Below are positions 47,625 through 56,460 of a DNA stretch of 64,000 nucleotides, one piece after another. The stretch spans positions 146,637 to 210,636 of the forward strand of contig WEDG01003279.1 in assembly GCA_017591395.1 (NCBI GenBank), in the 5' to 3' direction. The position numbers were made by a program, and so were the translations under genes. Origin of the DNA: Schistocephalus solidus (Eukaryota; Platyhelminthes; Cestoda; Diphyllobothriidea; Diphyllobothriidae). Within the stretch, counting starts at the first letter, position 1, and the number at the start of each line of letters is the position of its first letter. The notes beneath the pieces are model-generated. The model was not told where the DNA came from. It ran no database searches and saw only the letters and a program-made list of their open reading frames with translations.

Positions 47625-48955
47625 GTCACATTCAAACTGTGCCCAACAGAGGATCCTGTGTTTGGCCAAAGCTAAGGCCAATATGTGTCCGCTGGATTCA
47701 GTTGCTTGGTAGTTTTTGGCAGTGATCACTCCCACCGGACCTCAAGAAACCTGTAGATGGCATCAAAACTTATGCATCTGGTCTGCATGCATTGCTTTCA
47801 GGAACTCGGAGCCTTGCTTGTTGGTTACTCACCGATTGTATTCTACATGTGTATATTTTAGTCAAAAACTTTTTAAAAGTCCAAGTCTCAAAGTTCGCTT
47901 GTGTCCGAACCGCAATCAAAGCAGAATAATACGAACCTCATGTCAGTAATTATAAGAAGAAAAATGGGAGTTTTTTTCCAAATGAGGGCCATTGGCGGGG
48001 TAAAATAAATAAAATCGAAGTGTCAGATCCCAACTCTTGCCTCCGTGAATTTGTAATACTATAATTTTTGGTATGAAATCAAGCCTCGAACACGAACAAT
48101 AGGCTCGTTGAAATGTCCCAACGGGTTCAGTGAGAGTTAGATGTGAGTTTGCGTCGAATCTCGGAACAAAATTGCGCACTCTGCACATTTACTTTAGGCC
48201 ATTAGGAGTGCTTTCAGTGTCCGATATTTTAAAATTGCGTAGCAAAAATATAACTAATCCCGTCTCAGGAGATAGCCTGCTAGCCTCGGCAAAACAATCC
48301 CCTCACTTTGAGGCTCGCAGGCCTTCTGACGGGCTTATTTTATGGACAAGAAAACCCCACATAATACAGAAAGTATCGGACTTAAGTAACCATACCGGGG
48401 TCGTAAGAGGGCATCGCGCCCTTCTCAAAAGCTCCACCCCTTCCCCCACCTTGACGTCTCCACAGACTTTATAAGTGGCCGGAGTCCCGAGGGAACTCAC
48501 AGAGAAGTTTGCGTCGGGTAGTATTGCACCGCAACACCCGTCATCACCCCAATCCAATGCCTGGTCTGCATAAATTATGACAAGATTGGGTTTCAGAAAA
48601 TCCCCATTTCAAAAACCTGCCGGCTTACAGCTCCTTTCCGAATCAGTGACGTTTTCATTTTGGGGAAGGTAGAATATGCGAGGAGGGGTGGGGCGAAGAA
48701 GGGATGTAAAAGCCCTGGACGGGTGAATTGGCAGATGGAAACGGCTCATGAGAAGAGGTGAGAGCCAAGACAGTGTATTTCAGACCATCCAAAATAATGA
48801 AAAAAATTAATCCAGAAGAAACGATCAGTGTATGCTACTTATTTGAGGACATGGATATTAAGTGGATAGTTCAAAAGAGGTTTGCTTTTTTCAGCTCAGA
48901 TGGAAGGGATTAACCAGACCGATTGTGTTTGGAAGCCAGTATTTAAGTATTTCAA
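47625..48955. other. Unassigned DNA
   Basis: No feature recognised apart from AT-rich stretches. Confidence 0.4.
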
Positions 48956-49018
48956 TAAATCGTGTACGCAGGTATGTGCGCAAACGCACACACGCATATA
49001 TATGTATATATATATATA

Positions 49019-49437
49019 GATCAAGGAAATAATTTATGAAATTATTAAGTGCAGGACATGGCGTCAGATGATTCGGACATGACTTTTTAGGGTCAGAGCC
49101 GAAATTTCAATGAATATTTGGGTCGAAGACAATCAACCACTGTGGAATAACCACGTAATGCCCATTCTACAAACAAGTAGTACTACAAGTAGTATGAATC
49201 GTATATGGCACATATATTATACCGTAATTCCGACATAGGTACTGGCTAAAAGCCCAGACACGTGTTTCGCCGATGTTTCTGCTGCTGCGTGACGCAGCAA
49301 CGAGGGGTTCGGTTCCTCAGTGGGTCCCCCAGCGTTCTCTATGCGGTTTCTGGTATATGGACTCCAGAGAATAATCAAGGAAATAATTTCTGAAATTATT
49401 AAGTGCAGGACATGGAGTCAGATGATTCGGACATGAC
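49019..49437 (-). mobile_element. 352-bp hammerhead repeat, 1.2 units
   Basis: Minus-strand copy of the 20950-21445 family. The block 'tcaaggaaataattt' followed by 'tgaaattattaag' occurs at 49021 and 49375, a 354-bp period. One hammerhead (49253-49324) lies between. The left end abuts an imperfect (TA)n (48994-49018). The right end runs straight into the 236-bp array. Confidence 0.75.
49253..49324 (-). ncRNA. Hammerhead ribozyme, 352-bp family, second copy
   Basis: Minus strand: helix I CCCA/UGGG, CUGAGGA core, helix II with four kept pairs but an A-C mismatch at the core end, GAAACACGUGUC, and cleavage at the C opposite 49257. The loop II hairpin reads GCUGCGU/ACGCAGC, against GCUGUGU/ACACAGC in the 21.1 kb copy. 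That U-A to C-G change is compensatory. Confidence 0.8.
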
Positions 49438-49621
49438 GTTGCAACATAGCAACATATTTGTGCTATATATGTGGTATGTGTCCTATGACACAACGTTCGT
49501 TTATTGCCGGTAGCTAGCTGGCAGGCGGGCGTACAAATGGGATCGAGTGAGATCCTAACCACATCAGTGAGTGATACGCACTTGTTTGACTTGTTTATGT
49601 ACCTCACTGCACAAGGCATAT

Positions 49622-49666
49622 GACGTACTGATGATCGGTAATGACCGTGAAACAGCTGTCTGCGTC
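49622..49666 (+). ncRNA. Hammerhead ribozyme, 236-bp array unit 1
   Basis: Helix I GACGUA (49622-49627) with UGCGUC (49661-49666): six pairs, one of them a wobble. Core CUGAUGA 49628-49634, helix II CGGU/ACCG around AAUG, GAAA 49649-49652, ACAGCUGU, cleavage-site C49660. The base next to the core in helix II is U-U rather than the usual G-C. Confidence 0.88.
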
Positions 49667-49857
49667 TTGCCTGTTGCACCATTAGCAACATATTTGTGCT
49701 ATATATGTGGTATGTGTCCTATGACAAAACGTTCGTTTATTGCCGGTAGCTAGCTGGCAGGCGGGCGGACAAATGGGATCAAGTGAGATCCTAACCACAT
49801 CAGTGAGTGATACGCACTTGTTTGACTTGTTTATGTACCTCACTGCACAAGGCATAT

Positions 49858-49902
49858 GACGTACTGATGATCGGTAATGACCGTGAAACAGCTGTCAGCG
49901 TC
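49858..49902 (+). ncRNA. Hammerhead ribozyme, 236-bp array unit 2
   Basis: Same layout (CUGAUGA 49864-49870, cleavage-site C49896). The first base of the 3' helix I strand is A instead of U (49897), leaving an A-A mismatch beside the cut. This unit may be slower. Confidence 0.82.
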
Positions 49903-50093
49903 TTGCCTGTTGCACCATTAGCAACATATTTGTGCTATATATGTGGTATGTGTCCTATGACACAACGTTCGTTTATTGCCGGTAGCTAGCTGGCAGGCGG
50001 GCGGACAAATGGGATCGAGTGAGATCCTAACCACATCAGTGAGTGATACGCACTTGTTTGACTTGTTTATGTACCTCACTGCACAAGGCATAT

Positions 50094-50138
50094 GACGTAC
50101 TGATGATCGGTAATGACCGTGAAACAGCTGTCTGCGTC
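50094..50138 (+). ncRNA. Hammerhead ribozyme, 236-bp array unit 3
   Basis: Intact core as in unit 1 (CUGAUGA 50100-50106, cleavage-site C50132, UGCGUC 50133-50138). Confidence 0.88.
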
Positions 50139-50297
50139 TTGCCTGTTGCACCATTAGCAACATATTTGTGCTATATATGTGGTATGTGTCCTATGACACA
50201 ACGTTCGTTTATTACCGGTAGCTAGCTGGCAGGCGGGCGGACAAATGGGATCGAGTGAGATCCTAACCACATCAGTGAGTGATACGCACTTGTTTGA

Positions 50298-50299
<2 letters not shown>

Positions 50300-50351
<52 letters not shown>
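50300..50351. repeat. (TA)n tract
   Basis: Cuts the fourth 236-bp unit and precedes a SINE. Confidence 0.97.
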
Positions 50352-50352
<1 letters not shown>

Positions 50353-50732
50353 AGCCACGGGCTCGTGTTTTTGTTGGTTGCGATCGGGAATATGATGAAA
50401 GTGTGCGGTTCACCGATCTGCTTAAGGAACATGTATGTTCCGTTGTGCCCTGGAGCTCACATTAGAGCCCTCGCAGGCGGTCGCATAGCGACTGGTAGCA
50501 TATGATAGAGTGGAACCGACAAAGACAAGGGAGACCGGAATGGCCATTTCTGGCTTATTAGCCGTCATCAGCCAGTCATACCCAATCCCAAGTGTGGCAC
50601 ACCTGGGATTCGAACCCGCGACCTTTGGTAATTGAGTCGAACGCTCTACCATTGAGCCACGGGCTCGTGTTTTTGTCGGTTGCGATCGGGAATATGATGA
50701 AAGTGTGCGGTTCACCGATCTGCTTAAGGAAC

Positions 50733-50736
<4 letters not shown>
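50352..50736 (-). repeat. Two minus-strand tRNA-derived SINEs
   Basis: A partial copy (50352-50510, from 'tgagccacgggctcgtg') is followed by a fuller copy (50512-50736). The fuller copy has 'gggattcgaacccgcgacc' as box B and 'accattgagccacggg' as box A on the minus strand. Same family as 6655-6925. The 3' side again ends in (TA)n. Confidence 0.75.

Positions 50737-50770
<34 letters not shown>
50737..50770. repeat. (TA)n tract
   Basis: Junction of a SINE and the PLE3 3' terminus. Confidence 0.97.
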
Positions 50771-50774
<4 letters not shown>

Positions 50775-50808
50775 AGAAGAGGCGATCACGGGAACAATAG
50801 GTTTAATA

Positions 50809-50850
50809 TCCTGACGTTTCAAAATCAAACAAGATTCCATCGTCGGAGGT
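50809..50850 (-). ncRNA. Hammerhead motif in PLE3 3' terminus
   Basis: Minus strand: ACCU/AGGA helix I, CCGACGA core (C at position 4), helix II GGAAUC with GAUUUU, GAAACGUC. The helix II sequence is intermediate between those at 21.6 kb and 24.4 kb, with pairing preserved. Confidence 0.6.
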
Positions 50851-51399
50851 AGGTTCAGTACGGCGCCTCACAGTATTTATGGGTTCTGAACATGCTGGCT
50901 CTACAGCTATTCGTGCAGGATGCACTGCAGGGGGGGGGGGGAGTTAGTTGCTGTCCCTGCTGATCATTGATTTTTATTCTCCCTCGCCTCGCCTGGGAGC
51001 TGTGTCGGGGTGGCAAAGTGTCATTGACCTCGTCTGCATTGCCCGCGTTTGGTGTACCGGACCCGCATGTCTGTTTCTCGTCCCTCGTTTGAATCTGTCC
51101 GTGCACGGCTCATCGGTGGTTGCTGAGTCATTGCCGGTGTCTCCGTTCCTATCGGGTTGGAGACGCTCATCATCGGTTTCGTGCGCAAACTAAGTTCACC
51201 TGCGTCCACGTTCATGCCTGGCCGGAGGTCTTGCTGGTTTGCGTTTTTCCGTCGTTATCCCCTCGAATGTGTTGGTGCGTGCCTAGGTTCACTCAGGCAT
51301 GTGTTCTGGCTCGTTATGCGGTTGCTTTGCGACCGCGAACGTCTGACTTCTTTCCCTGCGATTCTGTTGATTGAGCCGCACTCAGTAAGGCCTGGTAGA

Positions 51400-51740
51400 G
51401 CCGCCGGGAGAATCGTACAACGGTTAATGGAAGAAGGTACGGTGTGCCGAGGCTTCGAGCGTTTCTCTGGCTGTTTGGTCGATACCCTCGGCCTAGGATT
51501 TCGGCGTCCTGGAAAGAAAAAAGTGTCCAGAGGCTGCACAGTGTTCCGCCACCAACGATAGCTGATCCATCCTTCTTACGGCCCTTGCGTGCTCACTCAT
51601 GCGGGTCTGTAGTCGCTTACCGGTCTCTCCGACACTAGTTCGCCTCACAGGAACCGCACTGAACACGATAGACGACGTTCGCCGTTTTCGCCGCGTGACA
51701 GGGGGCCTTTGGGTCTCATTACCAGACGTCTTATTGTCGC
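51400..51740 (-). pseudogene. PLE3 GIY-YIG endonuclease, frameshifted
   Basis: Minus-strand reading 'NVVYRVQCGSCEAN', then a one-base insertion within the expected YIG codons (about 51630), then 'GETGKRLQTRM'. The catalytic YIG is destroyed in frame. Confidence 0.65.
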
Positions 51741-51741
51741 C

Positions 51742-52082
51742 TCAGGTTTGTGGGCGACGCCGATCCCCAGTGGTTTGTAAGAGACGAGCAACAGCTTCAG
51801 ATACGTTCTCGATATATGGTATTGCCCGCCACACTTTCGGTGGTTCTATCACTGGTCGTATAACTTGCCTCGGTTGTCTGCTGCGTTCTATGAAGCTACG
51901 AGGATAACCGTTGGAGATAAACATTCGTTGAAGATAATGGAGCTCAGCTGCTTTGTCGCCTTTCTCGCTACAGTGAGTTTCCGCCCGTTTGTAAAGCGTC
52001 CGTACGCAGCTACGTTTGTGGCACAATGGGTGGTTACTTTGGTAACTGAGGACCTGACGCGTGTTGGTGGCCTTTTTATATA

Positions 52083-52086
<4 letters not shown>
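51742..52086 (-). pseudogene. PLE3 RT thumb fragment
   Basis: 114 codons: 'YKKATNTRQVLSYQSNHP', 'CHKRSCVRTLYKRAETHC', 'MFISNGYPRSFIERSRQ', 'IPYIENVSEAVARLLQ'. It parallels the same blocks in PLE2 and PLE4. The first codons run into the (TA)n tract. Confidence 0.75.

Positions 52087-52142
<56 letters not shown>
52085..52142. repeat. (TA)n tract
   Basis: Separates PLE3 from the PLE4 3' end. Confidence 0.97.
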
Positions 52143-52144
<2 letters not shown>

Positions 52145-52179
52145 AAGATAAAAGGGCTCGTCGGAAAAATAGAGTTGTA

Positions 52180-52225
52180 CTCGTGAATTTTTCAAGTTGG
52201 TCACACCAACCCGTCGTCAGACGAA
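52180..52225 (-). ncRNA. Hammerhead ribozyme in PLE4 3' region
   Basis: Minus strand: helix I UUCGU with ACGAG (one G-U), core CUGACGA (complement of 52214-52220), helix II GGGUUGG with CCAACUU (seven pairs, two G-U) around loop UGUGA. GAAA and a minimal helix III (AA/UU) follow, with cleavage at the C opposite 52185. All invariant core bases are present. A loop of one base in helix III suggests action as a dimer. Confidence 0.8.
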
Positions 52226-52545
52226 ATGAACAGAGGAGAAATGAAATGGTCAGATGACCAGTTTGTGCTACAGGACAGACAAGGACAGACAACCAACTGG
52301 GGTGTGAGGAATGGGTACATAATTGGATTGGGGCTGGTTAGGGGGCTGTTAGGGTTCCCTGTGTCGGAGGCGAAGGGGGATGGCTAGTAAATGTGACTGC
52401 AGACGGTAAACTTAATGGTCAACGACGCGGGATGGGGACAGAGGTAATTGCATCGATTTTTGAGGTGTTTATAGTTTTAACTGTTGTTCGCCGTGTCAGG
52501 GGGAGGGGTGGCGAGACAGTGAGATTCTACATGGTCCAGAAAAGA

Positions 52546-53340
52546 TTAGCGGCTGTGGTTAGGTTGTGGGCGCAAATCAGTGAGCCGGGCACGCAGGCCT
52601 TCGTATTGAGAGTCCAGATCGACATGGCGGTTGATGCTGGTCGTGTTAGAGTGCCACGCCTCGAGGAATTCACGCGCCTGTTTGTTGTTAGCCATTGCAA
52701 CAACTTCGGTTCCGTCCCAATTGAAGCGATGGTCGAACTCAAGGGCGTGCGCAAAGATGAGTGACAAAGGGTCGCGTCGACGAATGGCTAGTTTATGTTC
52801 CGTAATACGCGTCCCAAGTCGTCGGCCGGTATGACCAATATAAGTGCAAGAGCAGTTAGCACACGGAATGCGATAGATGACATTAGTTTGCTGCTCTTTA
52901 GGTACAGGGTCTTTTACTCGGGATAGTGTTGCGCGCAAGGACGATGCCGGTTTGTCCGCGACGGAGATGCCAAACCGGTTTAATTGTCGGGCGATCGCTT
53001 CGGAGATGCCCGGCATGTAAGGTAGGGAGTAGAATTTACGCGGTCCGGGTCCTCCATTAGAGCCGAAGGTTTGTGGTTGCCTCTGGCGTCTGAGGCAGCT
53101 TTTCACAAAACTGACTGGGTATCCGTTGAGTCGGAATAACCGATACAGGTAAGTGAGTTCTTTTTTGCGTAGATGATCGCTACTACAGTAACGAAAGGCC
53201 CGGTGGAAAAGGGTTCGAACGCAGCTTCTTTTATGGGCCGCAGGATGGTTGCTAGCATAGCTAAGTATGATATCGGCATTACAGCCTTTTCGGTGGACGC
53301 TCGTTGCGAGGCATCCATCACTGAGCTTCTGGATACTCAC
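52546..53340 (-). CDS. PLE4 RT thumb and GIY-YIG endonuclease
   Basis: 264 codons, really the C-terminal half of one protein continuing the 53375-54547 frame after a single-base shift. The joined frame resumes upstream at 'QFTREEATGGILPFLDV'. Thumb: 'YASNHPAAHKRSCVRTLFHR', 'LFRLNGYPVSFV'. Connector: 'LPYMPGISEAIARQLNRFGI'. GIY-YIG from about residue 155: 'NVIYRIPCANCSCTYIGHTG', 'RITEHKLAIRRRDPLSLI', 'HALEFDHRF', 'REFLEAWHSNTTSINRHVD'. The YIG, Arg, Glu and the Cys/His zinc-finger-like residues are all kept, so the nuclease looks functional. It would nick target DNA for reverse transcription. The GTG at its left end is not a real start. Confidence 0.88.
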   Translation of the reverse strand: MSIQKLSDGCLATSVHRKGCNADIILSYASNHPAAHKRSCVRTLFHRAFRYCSSDHLRKKELTYLYRLFRLNGYPVSFVKSCLRRQRQPQTFGSNGGPGPRKFYSLPYMPGISEAIARQLNRFGISVADKPASSLRATLSRVKDPVPKEQQTNVIYRIPCANCSCTYIGHTGRRLGTRITEHKLAIRRRDPLSLIFAHALEFDHRFNWDGTEVVAMANNKQAREFLEAWHSNTTSINRHVDLDSQYEGLRARLTDLRPQPNHSR

Positions 53341-53374
53341 GTCGAGGAACGGAAGGATACCTCCTGTTGCCTCT

Positions 53375-54547
53375 TCACGAGTAAACTGAATAGCTGGGAA
53401 AACTATTCAGGCTCAGATGCAACTGCTCCACTTCGGAGGCCTTTATGATAACAAATGTATCATCTACGTATCGGACCCACATTTTTGGTCTTAAATTTCG
53501 CATAACCTCCTCTTCTAGTTGTTGCAATACTAGTTCTGCCAGTAGACCCGAAATTGGTGAGCCCATTGGGGTACCCTTAACCTGTTGATAGAACATTCCA
53601 TCGAATTGACAATAGTTCTTGAGACAAAGCCTAAGCATTTCTGAAACGTGCTGTATTGGGATGTCGATTGGGTTATCTTGCAGGCGCCGAGTTACGCTCT
53701 CAATGATCAATTCATGTGGTATTGAAGATAACAGGGCAACTACGTCAAACGATAGAATACACTCATCAGGACTTACTTTAAGGCCTTGGATCTTCTGGAT
53801 GAATGCCTGAGAGTTTTTAATGCTGTATTGTGATCCAGCGGTGAGGTGCTTCAGGTGCCGGTACAACCATTTAGCAAGGTTGTAAGGGGGCGATCCAATG
53901 AGAGGTACTATGATCCTCAACGGTGCATCTGCTTTGTGCACTTTTGGGAGGCCATATGCATGTGCAATACGGGGATCCCTGAGATTTATAAATCTGGAGT
54001 CATTGGGGGTTATGAGTTTCAGTTGCGCGAGCTTAGTGATCTTCCTCTTCACAGATGCGGTCTGCTTTTTAGTTGGATCCTCTGCGAGTGGTGTGTAGGC
54101 TTCCTTGTCGTTGAAGACTTGATTAGCTTTATTGATATAGTCAGTCTTTTTCATGATGACGGTGGCGCCACCCTTGTCAGCAGACACAATCACTATACTA
54201 TCGTCAGTCTTTAGAGATATTAGTCCCTTTTCTTCGTCGATGGGCAAGACTTGGTGGTGTTTCTTTTGCCGAATGAGACTAGTGGCACAGCTGCGTATGT
54301 CCGCACGCATGTCTTCAGGCATAGCAGAGGTTAGTAGGACAGATTCAAAGCTGGCTAGGAAGTTTGTAGGTGCAGCATCGGTGTGGCTGAATTTTGTACC
54401 CTTAGCTAGTAGGCTAATTTCAGCAGATGTTAGAATCCTTTTGGAAAGGTTAACAACTCTTGTTGATCTGTGGTTTTCATTGAGAGGACGGAGAAGAGAT
54501 TGCAGTTTAACTTGAAGTTTGGCTCGCTTCTTTTTTCTGGCGTCCAT
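53375..54547 (-). CDS. PLE4 reverse transcriptase
   Basis: 390 codons from an ATG (54545-54547) with a basic N-terminus (MDARKKKRAK). RT1 'IVIVSADKGGATVIMKKTDY' about residue 120. 'AYGLPKVHKADAPLRIIVP' about 205. 'SPPYNLAKWLYRHLK' about 225. Motif A 'ECILSFDVVALLSSIP' about 270. Motif B 'VKGTPMGSPISGLLAELVLQ' about 330. Catalytic 'RYVDDTFVII' about 365 (YVDD at 53456-53470). All polymerase motifs are present. Reading ends 12 codons after a single-base shift, and the continuation is 52546-53340. Total would be about 665 residues, within the usual PLE range. Confidence 0.9.
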   Translation of the reverse strand: MDARKKKRAKLQVKLQSLLRPLNENHRSTRVVNLSKRILTSAEISLLAKGTKFSHTDAAPTNFLASFESVLLTSAMPEDMRADIRSCATSLIRQKKHHQVLPIDEEKGLISLKTDDSIVIVSADKGGATVIMKKTDYINKANQVFNDKEAYTPLAEDPTKKQTASVKRKITKLAQLKLITPNDSRFINLRDPRIAHAYGLPKVHKADAPLRIIVPLIGSPPYNLAKWLYRHLKHLTAGSQYSIKNSQAFIQKIQGLKVSPDECILSFDVVALLSSIPHELIIESVTRRLQDNPIDIPIQHVSEMLRLCLKNYCQFDGMFYQQVKGTPMGSPISGLLAELVLQQLEEEVMRNLRPKMWVRYVDDTFVIIKASEVEQLHLSLNSFPSYSVYS

Positions 54548-54566
54548 AGCAGTGGCATTTATTCCT

Positions 54567-54682
54567 GCTTAAGGAACATTTATGTTCCATTGTGCCCTGG
54601 AGCTCAGACTAGAGCCCTCGCAGGCGGTCGCATAGTGACGTGTAGCATATGTTGATAACGTGGAACCGACAAAGACAAAAAA
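54567..54682 (-). repeat. SINE fragment upstream of PLE4
   Basis: 'cttaaggaacatttatgttc', 'cattgtgccctggagctcag', 'tagagccctcgcaggcggtc', 'gtggaaccgacaaagac'. The tRNA-like core is missing. Confidence 0.6.
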
Positions 54683-54696
54683 ATATATATATATAC
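54683..54696. repeat. Short (TA)n tract
   Basis: Junction of the SINE fragment with a PLE terminus. Confidence 0.8.
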
Positions 54697-54905
54697 TGAG
54701 AAAAATGCAGTATACACAAATAGCCCTGTAGACGGAAGCATGCGAGCATTAACTACACCCTTATATACTGTGATGTGCCGTAAAGACTTACCTCTGACGA
54801 TGGAAGCTTGATTGCTTTTGAAACCTCAGAATATTAAGCCCGCAGATCCCATTATCGCCTTTTTGCCCCAGTTTTGTCAGAAACGCGCTTTTTGTTTCAG
54901 CCAGT
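54697..54905 (+). repeat. Solo PLE2-type terminal repeat
   Basis: 'cttatatactgtgatgtgcc' then a hammerhead (54790-54831), then 'gcccgcagatcccattatcg'. It parallels 24330-24462. No coding part is attached. Confidence 0.65.
54790..54831 (+). ncRNA. Hammerhead motif in solo PLE terminus
   Basis: Core CUGACGA (54794-54800), the only copy of this family with the normal U at position 4. Helix II GGAAGC with GCUUUU around UUGAUU. The 3' part is damaged: GAAACCUC instead of GAAACGUC, and helix I ACCU/AGAA. Confidence 0.55.
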
Positions 54906-55023
54906 AATGCATAAGAATGGGTTTCCCGAAATAAAAAATCTTGGAATGTGTGGTAAAAGTCACGAACGAGCAGTCAAATTCCAAGCCGAACTCGGTAGCC
55001 TTAAAAAGCCAAGAGCATTAGAA

Positions 55024-55033
55024 GAGAGAGAGA

Positions 55034-55068
<35 letters not shown>
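55024..55068. repeat. (GA)n microsatellite
   Basis: About 45 bp of GA dinucleotide with one GGGA interruption. Confidence 0.95.
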
Positions 55069-55069
<1 letters not shown>

Positions 55070-55189
55070 TGAGTAGATCCTACTTATTCTTCTGTCATTT
55101 AACTAGAAACCAAGAATGCTGATGAGCCATAGGCATTAAATTTAACCGAGATTCTCTGTCGCTGCATCTCGAGCATTCATGCATATGAA

Positions 55190-56197
55190 AGTTTGACCAT
55201 CGTAGTCGGACGATGTCCACCATTTGCTCCACGGAAGGGTGGTGCAGAGACGGTGACTTGCGTGTGGATTAGTTTTAAATGATAGTAGCCTTGCGCTGCA
55301 GCTACCACACTCTCTCCTCCTCCCACACCCAAGCCCGGTGCCAAGACAGATTCAAGTAGACCGGAAATGGGAGAGGGTGCACGGGGCTGGCGCGACGGGA
55401 TTCAAAAGCCCTAGCCGCCCCTAGGCGTGCTACCACACCCCCTATGTTCGGCATTTTTTATGGGAGCGCAACCCGGATAACGCCTGCCGTGCCCTGATGT
55501 GGCCCCCGTGTTGGTCCAACGCATCTACTACGTGGCCCGTTTAGGTGGCACCAACCACACACACACACGACAGTTCGACCGTCGTAGTCTGACGATGTCC
55601 ACCGTATGTTCTATGGGAAAAGTGGAGCATGGACGGTGACTTGCGCGTGATTTAGTTTAAAGTGATAGTAGACTTGCGCTGCATCTACCGCACTCCCTCC
55701 TCCCCCACCTGAGCCCGGTGTCAAGACAGAGTCAAGAAGACCGGAGGCGGAAGAGGACGCAGGTGCCTGGCGCAGCTGGGTCCCCTAAGTCCTAGCCGCC
55801 CCTAGGCGTGCCACCACACCTCCATGTTCGGCATTTGTTATGGGAGCGCAACCCGAATAACGCCTGCCATGCCCTAATGTATCCCCCGTATTGGTCCAAC
55901 GCACCTACCACGTGGCCCGTTTAGGGGGCACACCACACACACACATACACACACGACAATTCGACAGTCGTAGTCTGACGATGTCAACCGTATGCTCCAC
56001 GGAAGGGTCGTGCAGGGACGGTTACTTGTGCGTGGATTAGTTTAAAGTGATAGTAGACTTGCGCTGCATCTACCGCAATCCCTCCTCATCCCCAACCTGA
56101 GCCCGGTGTCATGACAGAGGCAAGAAGACTGGAGCTGGGAGAGGGACGCATGTTGCTGGCGCAACCGAGCCACCCCTTGGCGTACCACCACACCTGG
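55190..56197 (-). repeat. ~365-bp satellite, about 2.7 inverted units
   Basis: Minus-strand units of the 32-36 kb family: 'tagtttaaagtgatagtaga' recurs near 55655 and 56038 (a diverged form near 55270). 'cctagccgcccctaggcgtg' occurs at about 55419 and 55792. The (AC)n runs at 55558 and 55938 correspond to the GT-rich part of the plus-strand units. Confidence 0.85.
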
Positions 56198-56354
56198 AGA
56201 AAGAGATGGGCTGCTAAATCAACACAACACACTCTACCGTACACACTCACGCGCATACACTGGTCTATTTGTTTCCAGATATAAAATGCTCCGACTGTGT
56301 GCCATCTGACACGAAGGGGCGACCGCATGCTAGGCCCAACTTGGTCAAGCTATA

Positions 56355-56460
56355 CAGGTATTAGGTAAAATCCCAGACAACTATGTTTCGCCGATCATAT
56401 GCAACTGCATGACTAAACTACTGGAGGCATTGTCTCGTTACACAACGCCAATCTCTCAGC
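56355..56460 (-). repeat. Decayed 352-bp retrozyme copy
   Basis: 'atcccagacaactatgtttc' followed by 'gccgatca' matches the reversed hammerhead 3' half (UCGGCGAAACACGUGUCUGGG). The cleavage helix is damaged and the 5' core is not found. Confidence 0.4.

Larger units (their letters stand above)
49448..50299 (+). mobile_element. 236-bp hammerhead repeat array, 3.6 units
   Basis: Units start at 49448, 49684, 49920 and 50156 ('gcaacatatttgtgctatat'), exactly 236 bp apart and nearly identical. The last is cut by a (TA)n tract at 50300. Each full unit has one hammerhead and no conserved protein. Repeated short open frames here are by-products of the repeat. The near identity suggests recent insertion as a multimer, which is how retrozymes are thought to integrate from rolling-circle or circular RNA. 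Confidence 0.9.
50771..52084 (-). mobile_element. Penelope-like element PLE3, 5'-truncated
   Basis: Minus-strand element of the PLE2 family. The 3' terminus has a hammerhead (50809-50850) and the 'cctcacagtatttatggg' box. The coding part keeps only the RT thumb and the GIY-YIG domain. It is truncated at a (TA)n tract at 52085. Confidence 0.8.
52143..54560 (-). mobile_element. Penelope-like element PLE4, nearly intact
   Basis: The youngest-looking PLE here. The 3' untranslated region carries a hammerhead with complete core (52180-52225). One long gene (54547 to 52546) is broken by a single-base frameshift near 53385-53395. The 5' end is lost or very short, since SINE sequence begins at about 54567. 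It is clearly different in sequence from PLE2/PLE3 and PLE1, so at least three PLE lineages are present. Confidence 0.85.

Noticed and set aside
49571..50225. A 60-codon open frame repeated three times at 236-bp spacing, suggesting a conserved small protein
   Set aside because: The frames are identical because the repeat units are nearly identical. They cross the hammerhead, and the 24.5 kb copies do not keep the frame.
49448..50299. CRISPR-like array
   Set aside because: The whole 236-bp unit is repeated with no unique spacers, and the genome is eukaryotic.
55970..56010. Hammerhead in the ~365-bp satellite ('gtctgacgatgtcaaccg' looks like CUGACGA)
   Set aside because: No GAAA with paired helix II follows in the unit, and helix I cannot form, so the match is a coincidence.
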